Shown piece after piece: positions 34,790 to 42,190 of a stretch of 57,027 nt of DNA. This DNA is from a bacterium. GTDB lineage: Bacteria > ARS69. Positions within the stretch are counted from its first letter, which is position 1. Every line of letters begins with the position of its first letter. The stretch is taken from positions 1-57,027 of the forward strand of contig JALGZR010000082.1 of assembly GCA_025774805.1 (NCBI GenBank), read 5' to 3'. The notes beneath the pieces were generated by a model that had not been told where the DNA came from, did no database searches, and was given only the letters and a program-made list of their open reading frames with translations. The position numbers and the translations under genes are program-made.

Positions 34790-36895
34790 ATGAGCCCCCC
34801 GAACCAAGAAGACCGCACGGAGTCACCGCGAGCCCGGGAGTGGCTCTCGAAGCTGGCGATCCTCGTCTCCGGGCTTCTCCTCTTCGAGACGATCACGGGG
34901 CTCTGGATCTGGCTCCTTCCCTTCACCGTCACGAACCAGTTCCAGGTGCTCGTCCACACCGCGGGCGGCTTGGTCTTCCTGGTCCCGTTTCTCGTCTATC
35001 AGGTGAGCCACTGGCTGAAGTACAGGACGCGCGCCTGGTCCCACTACATGCTCACCGGCTATGTGGCGTTCGTCGTCATCCTGGCGAACGCGATCTCGGG
35101 AGTCGTCCTGACGTGGCAGGCGCTTTTCGGCATCCGGATCGGATACACATGGGACATGGTGCACATCGTGACGACGGTGGCCATTCTGGCCTTCATGATT
35201 CCTCACGTCGTCTTTCTGCTGCTCCGGGACGCGAAGAGCCGGAGCGTCGAATCGCAAGGGGTCCGGAGTGCCCAGAAGCGCTGGGTGGGTGGCGTGCTCA
35301 TCACGACGGTCGTCGGCTATGTCGTCGTGGCCGGTCTCGTGCTGACCCATGACCCCGTGGAGTGGGTGAACGAATTCCCTTCCGACTATCACTACGAGGG
35401 GGCGGAGACCCCGTTCCGGCCGAGCCTCGCGACCACGGTCACCGGAGGCGCGTACGACGACCGATCCCTGACGGGCAGCGAAGGCTGCGGCACGTCGAAC
35501 TGTCACGAGCAGATCTACGATGAGTGGGCGGTGAGCGCTCATCGCTGGTCGTCGATGGATCCGGCCTTCCAGGTGATTCAGGAAGTCATGGCGAAGCAGA
35601 ACGGCCCGGAGTCCACTCGATACTGCGGCGGCTGCCACGATCCCGCCTCGCTCTTCTCGGGGACGAAGAACGTCTTTACGGAGAACCTGTCGAGCATCCG
35701 CGGGTACAACGAGGGCGTCTCCTGCCTCGTGTGTCACTCGATCCGGGAGACCGATCTCCAAGGGAACGCGAATTACGTAATCGATCAGCCCGAGCGATAC
35801 ATCTACGAGTACGGGTCGGAGGTTGGCTCCTCCGGGAAGCTGATCTCCGACTTCCTCATTCGAGCCTATCCGCGCCAACACGTGGATACCTACTCCAAAC
35901 GTCTCTTCAAGACTCCGGAGTACTGTGCCGCCTGCCACAAGCAGTTCATCGACCAGGAAGTGAACAAAGTGGGCTGGGTGCAGCTCCAGAACCAGTACGA
36001 CAATTGGCGGAAGAGCAAGTGGAACCCGGAGGATGACCCGGAGCGGGTCGTCGAGTGCCGGGAATGCCACATGCCTCTCCAGGATTCGCGCGATCCCGCC
36101 TCCGGGGACGACCTCGATTCCTACCGAACGGCCAGCGACTCGAAGCATCGAGATCACCGTTTCATCGGGTCGAACAGCATGATCCCGGCCCTACTCGAGC
36201 TCGACGGCTGGGAGGAGCACGCGAGGCTCACCGAGGCGTGGCTGCAGGGACGCCGCCCGGTGCCCGAGATCGCCTACAAGTGGGCCGAAGGGCCTGCCGT
36301 CGGCATCGAGATCCAGTGTCCGGAAGAGGTCCAGGCGGGAGCCGACGTCGACTTTCGGGTGCTCATCTCCTCGAACAAGGTCGGCCACGACTTCCCGACG
36401 GGTCCGCTCGACATCATCCAGTCGTGGGTCCGGGTGGAGGTGACCGATGACAAGGGCCAGGTCGTGTACTCGAGCGGCACCGTCGGCGAGGACAACTTCA
36501 TCGCGCCCGGTTCCTTCCTCTTCAAGGCGGAGCCGGTCGACCGCTACGGCAACCTCATCGATCGGCACAACCTGTGGGAGATGGTAGGGGTGCGCTACCG
36601 GAGGGCGGTCTTCCCCGGATTCAGCGACGTCGCCAACTACACCTTCAACTGCCCGGCGGAGATGGTGGCCGCTCCGGCAGGAGGCGCGCCGGAGGAGGGA
36701 TCCGCTCTCGTCACGAAGGATGTCTCGATGACGCCGCCGGCGGGAACCGGTACTCTCACGGTGAAGGCGAGTCTGGACTACCGAAAGGTCGATCAGTACC
36801 TCCTGAACTTCATCTTCGGAGAGGACACCGAGCTCACGGCACCGGTCATCCGCATGGCGGAAGACGAGGCGACCATTCGGGTCAAAGGAATCTGA
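34790..36895 (+). CDS. Membrane cytochrome b / pentaheme cytochrome c fusion
   Basis: 701 residues from ATG 34790 (GGAGGA four bases upstream). Residues 20-190 have five membrane helices with His56 and His74 in helix 2 and His125 and His139 in helix 4; the HX13H pair in helix 4 suits a b-type heme. A periplasmic part follows with CX4CH (CGTSNCH, 233-239) and four CXXCH motifs: CGGCH (279), CLVCH (312), CAACH (379), CRECH (423), plus possible distal ligands such as HRDHRF, similar to the cytochrome c554 type. The C-terminal ~250 residues are beta-rich. It probably oxidises or reduces quinol and passes electrons to a periplasmic or external partner. The FG-GAP/TPR gene follows after 13 nt. Confidence 0.85.
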   Translation: MSPPNQEDRTESPRAREWLSKLAILVSGLLLFETITGLWIWLLPFTVTNQFQVLVHTAGGLVFLVPFLVYQVSHWLKYRTRAWSHYMLTGYVAFVVILANAISGVVLTWQALFGIRIGYTWDMVHIVTTVAILAFMIPHVVFLLLRDAKSRSVESQGVRSAQKRWVGGVLITTVVGYVVVAGLVLTHDPVEWVNEFPSDYHYEGAETPFRPSLATTVTGGAYDDRSLTGSEGCGTSNCHEQIYDEWAVSAHRWSSMDPAFQVIQEVMAKQNGPESTRYCGGCHDPASLFSGTKNVFTENLSSIRGYNEGVSCLVCHSIRETDLQGNANYVIDQPERYIYEYGSEVGSSGKLISDFLIRAYPRQHVDTYSKRLFKTPEYCAACHKQFIDQEVNKVGWVQLQNQYDNWRKSKWNPEDDPERVVECRECHMPLQDSRDPASGDDLDSYRTASDSKHRDHRFIGSNSMIPALLELDGWEEHARLTEAWLQGRRPVPEIAYKWAEGPAVGIEIQCPEEVQAGADVDFRVLISSNKVGHDFPTGPLDIIQSWVRVEVTDDKGQVVYSSGTVGEDNFIAPGSFLFKAEPVDRYGNLIDRHNLWEMVGVRYRRAVFPGFSDVANYTFNCPAEMVAAPAGGAPEEGSALVTKDVSMTPPAGTGTLTVKASLDYRKVDQYLLNFIFGEDTELTAPVIRMAEDEATIRVKGI

Positions 36896-36908
36896 TCGAG
36901 GAAGCCGC

Positions 36909-39563
36909 TTGTCCCGTCGCAAGGAGCTCATGAGGAGGACCGTGCTCTGGTGCACGGTCCCCGTCGTATTGGTCGGCGCGTGGGTGATCTACCAGCGATC
37001 GGCGAACGACGCCCCCTACGTCGCCGGCGAGGAGACGGAGGGCATCACCCGCTCGCTCGACCGCGACCTCCGGGCGAGCTCCTCCGGATTCCGCTTCACC
37101 GACGTGACCGAGTCCGCGGGAATCCGCTTCCACCACTTCCCCTTTCGGAGGACTCATCAGCTGCCGGAGGACATGGGGTCGGGGGCGGCCTGGGGAGACT
37201 ACGACGGTGACGGGCTTCCCGATCTGTTCCTCGTGAACTTCGCGGCCCCCGTCGGTGCGTCGGACGACGAGCTGGCCCGATCGGCCGCGACGGACCGGCT
37301 CTTCCGGAATCGCGGCGACGGTACGTTCGGGGACGTGACGAGCTCGGCCGGACTCGGCAAGCCTCACCGCGGCATGGGCGCCGCCTGGGGCGACTATGAC
37401 GCCGACGGAAACCTCGATCTCTTCGTGACCTCCTGGGGCGAAAACCTCCTCTGGCGCAATCGCGGCGACGGTACGTTCGAGGACGTGACGGGCTCGGCGG
37501 GTCTCGGCGGGGAGGGCTTCTGGGCCGGCGCGACCTGGTCGGACTTCGATCTCGACGGGGACCTGGACCTCTACGTCTGCGGCTACGTCGAGTATGTGCC
37601 CGAGGATCCCGACTCCCCGGCGCCCGCCACGGGAGACCCGGCCTTCCCGTTCACGCTCAATCCCTCCTCGTATTCCCCGCACCCCAACCGTCTGCACGTC
37701 AACCGCGGCGACGGAACGTTCGAGGAGCGGGCGGAGGCGGCGGGCGTCCTCGGGGAATCGGGCCGGAGCCTGAGCGCGGCCTGGGTCGACCTGGACGAGG
37801 ACGGCTGGGCGGACCTCTACGTCGCCAACGACGTCTCCGACAACGCACTCTACCGTTCCCTCGGCGACGGGAGCTTCACGAACGTGAGCTACGAGGCCAT
37901 CGTGGCGGACTATCGGGGAGCCATGGGGATCGCCGTCGGCGACTGGGACGGCGACCTCGATTTCGACATCTTCATCACCCACTGGATCGCGCAGGAGAAC
38001 GCTCTTTACTCCAGCCTCTTCGGGGACTTCGCGGACCAAGAGGGGTGGCGTCTCATGTTCGTCGACGAAGCGGACCGCGTCGGACTCGGCCAGATCGCCA
38101 TCGACATGATCGGGTGGGGAACCTCGTTCGTCGATCTCGACAACGACGGGCTCCTCGACCTCTTCGTTGCGAACGGCAGCACCTTTCAGGAGCGCAGCGA
38201 TCCGGACCTCCTGGTCCCGATGCCTCCCCACCTGTACTGGAACCGGGGGGCGACCGAGGGTTTCTTCGAGGTCGGAGAGGAGGCCGGAATCCGGACGGAT
38301 CCGCCGACCGTCGACCGGGGCGCGGCGTTCGCGGACTACGACGCGGACGGCGATCTCGATCTGGTCATCTGCCGTCACGGCGGACCGGCCCGCCTCCTGC
38401 GCAACGATTCGCGCACCGGAAGCCACGTCTCGCTCCGGCTTCGGGGCGAGTCCGGGCACCCGTCCGGACGCGGGGCGCGGATCGTCGCTCACGCCGGCGG
38501 GCGCTCGCACCTGAGGTCGGCGGGAGGCGGTCCGTCCTACCTGTCGCAGGACGCTCCGGACGTCCACGTGGGATTGGGCGACGCCAGCAGGATCGACAGC
38601 CTCGAAGTCCGTTGGCCGGGCGGGAGACGAGACGTCTGGCACGATCTCGAGGTCGGCCGCTCCTGGATCCTGACGGAGGGAGGAGAGGCGCGGGCCCTCG
38701 ACCACTTCGATCGTCCGGGCGGGCCCTCGAGCGCGGACGACGGGCCAAGAGGATTCGAGGGCCGCCGCGTCTCGGACGTGTCCGATCGAGCGATCGTGGC
38801 CGACATGTCCACGACGCTGTCGAGGGAGGAGACCCTCCGCTTCTGGGCGATGAAGCGACAGGTCGATCCGCTCGTGCTGGACGGGCGGTGGGAGGAGAGC
38901 ATCGCGATCCTCGAGGAGATGACCCGGATCGACCCCCGACACGAGGACACCCGGTACGCGCTCGGCAACTGCCATCTCGAGCTCGGGCAGTACTCGGAGG
39001 CGCTTCGGTCCTGGAGAGGCCTGATCGAGGTGAACCCGGCCGCCAGCCGCGCCTTCGTCCAGGTCGGCGTCCTGCACACGATGCCCGAGGCGGGCGAGCA
39101 TTTCGACCTGGGAGCGGCACGGGACGCCTTTCGGCGGGCCCACCTCCTGAACAAGGAGGAGAGCCGCCCGCTGATTCTCTGGGGGGAGGCGGCTCTCGCG
39201 AGCGGAGATCTCGAGGAGGCCGAGGAGGTTCTCACCGCCGCCCGGCGGATGAACGACCAGTCCACCTCCGCTCTCTACCTGTCGGGTTACATCGCCTGGA
39301 AACGCGGGGACGAGGCCCGGGCCCGGGAGCTCCTCGAAAGGGCGCGCAGGAGCGGCGAGGGGCAGAAGCCCGCCCACGGCGCCGTCCTCGAGGGAGACAC
39401 GAAGTCACCCGACATGGCGGCGGCCCGCCGAAGGGCCGCGCGGAGGCGTCTGTTCTCGTCGTGTCTCGAAGCCCTGCGAACCGCGTCCGTCGAGATCGAG
39501 CCGTCCGCCGTCTTCGCGTGGGTGGACGAGGCCCGCGCGTCCCTGCCGGCCTCGAACCCCTGA
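36909..39563 (+). CDS. Membrane-anchored FG-GAP/ASPIC-UnbV propeller protein with TPR tail
   Basis: 884 residues from TTG 36909 (GAGGAA six bases upstream); ATG 36930 is an alternative. One N-terminal anchor (TVLWCTVPVVLVGAWVIY). Then FRFTDVTESAGIRFHHF and seven FG-GAP repeats with Ca-binding loops (DYDGDGLPDLFLVN, DYDADGNLDLFVTSW, DLDGDLDLYV, DEDGWADLYVAND, DNDGLLDLFVANG, DYDADGDLDLVIC). An ASPIC/UnbV domain follows (~490-600, SLRLRGESGHPSGRGARIV, LEVRWPGGRRDVW). The last ~270 residues are TPR helices (RYALGNCHLELGQYSEALRSW). Extracytoplasmic. Its function is unknown; the tight spacing to the cytochrome suggests a shared complex or pathway. Confidence 0.85.
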   Translation: MSRRKELMRRTVLWCTVPVVLVGAWVIYQRSANDAPYVAGEETEGITRSLDRDLRASSSGFRFTDVTESAGIRFHHFPFRRTHQLPEDMGSGAAWGDYDGDGLPDLFLVNFAAPVGASDDELARSAATDRLFRNRGDGTFGDVTSSAGLGKPHRGMGAAWGDYDADGNLDLFVTSWGENLLWRNRGDGTFEDVTGSAGLGGEGFWAGATWSDFDLDGDLDLYVCGYVEYVPEDPDSPAPATGDPAFPFTLNPSSYSPHPNRLHVNRGDGTFEERAEAAGVLGESGRSLSAAWVDLDEDGWADLYVANDVSDNALYRSLGDGSFTNVSYEAIVADYRGAMGIAVGDWDGDLDFDIFITHWIAQENALYSSLFGDFADQEGWRLMFVDEADRVGLGQIAIDMIGWGTSFVDLDNDGLLDLFVANGSTFQERSDPDLLVPMPPHLYWNRGATEGFFEVGEEAGIRTDPPTVDRGAAFADYDADGDLDLVICRHGGPARLLRNDSRTGSHVSLRLRGESGHPSGRGARIVAHAGGRSHLRSAGGGPSYLSQDAPDVHVGLGDASRIDSLEVRWPGGRRDVWHDLEVGRSWILTEGGEARALDHFDRPGGPSSADDGPRGFEGRRVSDVSDRAIVADMSTTLSREETLRFWAMKRQVDPLVLDGRWEESIAILEEMTRIDPRHEDTRYALGNCHLELGQYSEALRSWRGLIEVNPAASRAFVQVGVLHTMPEAGEHFDLGAARDAFRRAHLLNKEESRPLILWGEAALASGDLEEAEEVLTAARRMNDQSTSALYLSGYIAWKRGDEARARELLERARRSGEGQKPAHGAVLEGDTKSPDMAAARRRAARRRLFSSCLEALRTASVEIEPSAVFAWVDEARASLPASNP

Positions 39564-39575
39564 GTGCTCGGGTGA

Positions 39576-40364
39576 TCAGGGCGCGGCCGGCAGATCCCAG
39601 TAAGTCATCCGCCCGTGCCGCTCGAATCCCTGGTTCAGCACGATCGGCGCCGAGGTGTCGACCACCGCGTAGAGTCCGACGTGGGCTATGCCCCGCTCCC
39701 GGGCCCGGCGGATGCGGGCTTCCAGGACGGCGGAGTAGGCTCCGCGGCCGCGGGCCTCGGGGACCGTTCCGCCCGCCCAGAGGAAACCGAAACGAAGCGC
39801 GGGGAAGAGGGTCACGCCGCCCGACGAGAGAGGTTCTCCCGTTGCCTCGTCGTAGGCCACGAAACGGTGGACCCGGGTGTCGGCACGAGTGCACGCCTCG
39901 AGCTGTTGCTCCCGGTCGGCGTCGGTGAAGTGGAGCCCCGGACCGAAGGCACGATCGCTGACCTCGTGGCAGTCACGCAGACGGGCCACCGAGTCGACGG
40001 GGTGCACGACGATCCCCGGAGAGGGACGGGGCCGGTAGGCCTCCACCGCGATCGCGCACGCGTGGTGCTCCACCGCCGGTGAGTAACCGCCTCGCTCCAG
40101 GGCCCGCTCCAGGGGAGCGCGGTCGATATGGGCCGGCACCAGCCAGCGGGAGCCGACGTCGCGGTGGGCATCCACAACCTCCCGCACCAGGGCCCCGAGG
40201 TCGGAAGGCGCGGCCCGGGTGCGGGTCACCTGGTTCAGGATCACCACCCGTCGAGCGCACTTGACGTAGGCGATCTCCGGGCGATCGACGACCGTCACGT
40301 CCTCGGGAACCCAGAAGAAGTCCCACTGCGTGCGCTCGAGGGTCTCGTCCAGGCTCAGCGGCAT
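39576..40364 (-). CDS. GNAT-family N-acetyltransferase
   Basis: 262 residues from ATG 40364 with GGAGG six bases upstream; longer frames have no support. The N-terminal half (EIAYVKCARRVVILNQVTRT) resembles other uncharacterised two-half GNAT proteins. The C-terminal half carries the acetyl-CoA site: FRFVAYDE-type strand VHRFVAYDEATGEP, GGTVPEARGRGAYSAVLEAR (the R/Q-x-x-G-x-G/A loop) and YAVVDTSAPIVLNQGFERHG. Substrate unknown. Convergent with the FG-GAP gene and downstream of the MetY-like gene by 55 nt. Confidence 0.82.
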   Translation of the reverse strand: MPLSLDETLERTQWDFFWVPEDVTVVDRPEIAYVKCARRVVILNQVTRTRAAPSDLGALVREVVDAHRDVGSRWLVPAHIDRAPLERALERGGYSPAVEHHACAIAVEAYRPRPSPGIVVHPVDSVARLRDCHEVSDRAFGPGLHFTDADREQQLEACTRADTRVHRFVAYDEATGEPLSSGGVTLFPALRFGFLWAGGTVPEARGRGAYSAVLEARIRRARERGIAHVGLYAVVDTSAPIVLNQGFERHGRMTYWDLPAAP

Positions 40365-40419
40365 CGACTCCCTCCGACTTCCGAAGGGCCCGGCAGAGAG
40401 AGTCTCTCCGGAACGACCC

Positions 40420-41874
40420 CTATCCACTCCCGGCCATGCTGACGGTCGATCGAGGAGTGAGACGCGCCAGCGCATGATCCAGATCCGCGATGATGTCGTC
40501 CGGGTGCTCACCCCCGACGCACAGGCGGACCAGGTTCGGCGGGATGTGGGCGAGCTTGCGCCCTTCCTCGCCCTGCTGCTGGTGGGTGGAGATCGCGGGG
40601 ATCGTGGCCACGCTCTTGATCCGTCCCAGGTCGGTGGCCCGCCAGATGCGCTGGAGGCCGTCGAAGAAGACCCGCGCCTTCTCGGCGCCGCCCTTGATGC
40701 AGAAGCCCATGAGGTGTCCGTAGCGATTGACCGGCCTCCCGTACTGCTCGTCGTACTCGGCATCCACCAACCACAGGTACCTGCTGGCCAGCTCGTGAAG
40801 GGGATGCTCGGGGAGACCGAGGTACTCCACGCTCTCCACCCTGGGGTGATCGCGCAGGAACTTCGCCACCTTCATCGTGCTTCGACTCATCAGGTCGATC
40901 TTGCTGCGCAGGGTCCGCATGTCGTTGAGCGTCATCACCGCCTGCACGGGGTGCAGGTTCGGCCCCATGTCGCGGTTCGGCAGGAACTTCACGTAGTTGG
41001 CGAAGTTCTCCCTCATCTTCGGGTTGTCGATGTTCGTCGTGATCCCCGCGCGGCTGATCACCGCGCCGGCCATCCCGAAGCCGCTGGAGGTGAGGGTCTT
41101 CGTGGCCGACTGCACGACGATGTCCGCGCCGTGACAGATGGGGCGCAGGAGCGCGGGCGTGGCCACGGTGTTGTCCACGATGAGAGGCAGGTTGTGGCTG
41201 TGGGCCAGATCCGCCACCTGGGCGATGTCGAAGAACCCGAGCTGGGGATTGCTGGGGAGCTCGCCGTAGAGAAACCGTGTGTTCCTGTCGATCTTCCTCG
41301 CCCACTCGTCGATGTCGGTCGGGTCCTCGATCCAGCGGCACTCGATTCCGCGCTCGTCCATGAGCCGGATGCTGAACTGCTGGAACGTGCCCCCGTAGCA
41401 CTGCGCGGTCGCCAGGAAGTTGCGCTCCTCGTGGACGTGCTGCTCGGCGTGAACCAGGAAGGGCTGCACGGCGGTCATGATCGCGGCCATCCCCGAGCTC
41501 GTGGAGCAGCAGGACGTCTCGCCGTCGAATCCGTAACCTTCCAGCAGCGCCAGGACCCACTCGTAATAGTACGTCGAGGGGTTGGCGATTCGCGAATAGC
41601 ACCAGGTCGGGATCAGATAGGCCAGCGCGGCCTCCATCTCGTCGGTGTCGCGATACGCCTGCGACGAGCTCATGAAGACCGGCTCGATGATGGCGCCCTG
41701 ATAGTCCTCGATGGCGTCCTGCACGGTGTAGAGGCCGTGGACGGCGATCGTGTCGAACTTCCACTTCTTGACGACTTCGCGGATGTACTTGGACCGCTGG
41801 GCGAGGTAGGCGTTGTTCTTGTCGACGTAGGCCTGGATACCGGGACTCAAACAGTCTCCATCGTGCCCGGACAT
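40420..41874 (-). CDS. Cys/Met-metabolism PLP enzyme (O-acetylhomoserine sulfhydrylase/MetY-like)
   Basis: 484 residues from ATG 41874, seven bases after AGAGGAGA. PLP lysine in DIVVQSATKTLTSSGFGMAG, IVDNTVATPALLRP, YGELPSNPQLGFFD, CYSRIANPSTYYYEWVLALLEG and SSGMAAIMTA are Cys/Met-metabolism family signatures. Slightly longer than typical (400-430) owing to an N-terminal helix and insertions. Family members either add sulfide or cysteine to activated homoserine or split such products. The divergent homoserine dehydrogenase gene supports a role in homoserine-to-methionine flow. Exact activity (MetY, MetB, MetC, MdeA) not resolved. Confidence 0.85.
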   Translation of the reverse strand: MSGHDGDCLSPGIQAYVDKNNAYLAQRSKYIREVVKKWKFDTIAVHGLYTVQDAIEDYQGAIIEPVFMSSSQAYRDTDEMEAALAYLIPTWCYSRIANPSTYYYEWVLALLEGYGFDGETSCCSTSSGMAAIMTAVQPFLVHAEQHVHEERNFLATAQCYGGTFQQFSIRLMDERGIECRWIEDPTDIDEWARKIDRNTRFLYGELPSNPQLGFFDIAQVADLAHSHNLPLIVDNTVATPALLRPICHGADIVVQSATKTLTSSGFGMAGAVISRAGITTNIDNPKMRENFANYVKFLPNRDMGPNLHPVQAVMTLNDMRTLRSKIDLMSRSTMKVAKFLRDHPRVESVEYLGLPEHPLHELASRYLWLVDAEYDEQYGRPVNRYGHLMGFCIKGGAEKARVFFDGLQRIWRATDLGRIKSVATIPAISTHQQQGEEGRKLAHIPPNLVRLCVGGEHPDDIIADLDHALARLTPRSTVSMAGSG

Positions 41875-42138
41875 GGTCGTCTCCTCTGTGTCATGAACGT
41901 GCTTCATCCTTCTTTGACCCTCCACTCGAAAATACCTCCTAATCCACGAAAAACCAAGGCCTTATCGCCCGCAGTCGAGCCGCGTTTCGCCCCCCGGCAG
42001 GCTTTACAAACCCCCCGATCTGCCGGAAGCTCGGCACCATCGAAGGAAACCGCCACCGGCCGCCGGCCCCGAGGCGGCGGTGCCGCGGCCTCCCTGCGGC
42101 CCCGAGGAAACGGAGCCCCGGGTCACCGGCGGTCGATC

Positions 42139-42172
42139 GGGCGGCCCCTCGGGAGCGTTGCTCCGGCCGCCC
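42139..42172 (+). promoter_or_regulatory. Stable hairpin just upstream of the homoserine dehydrogenase ribosome site
   Basis: GGGCGGCC (42139-42146) pairs with GGCCGCCC (42165-42172), with an inner GGAGC/GCTCC stem. It ends 2-3 nt before the GGAAGGAG of the next gene, so it could modulate translation or be a T-less terminator. I compared the whole 41875-42190 leader with SAM and SAH riboswitch cores and found no match. Confidence 0.4.
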
Positions 42173-42190
42173 ACGGAAGGAGTTCCACCG

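Noticed and set aside
36882-39377. An 831-codon minus-strand open frame
   Set aside because: Shadow of the FG-GAP protein; no recognisable sequence of its own.
41875-42190. SAM or SAH riboswitch between the MetY-like and homoserine dehydrogenase genes
   Set aside because: GC-rich hairpins occur, but none of the conserved SAM-I, SAM-II or SAH core sequences can be found.
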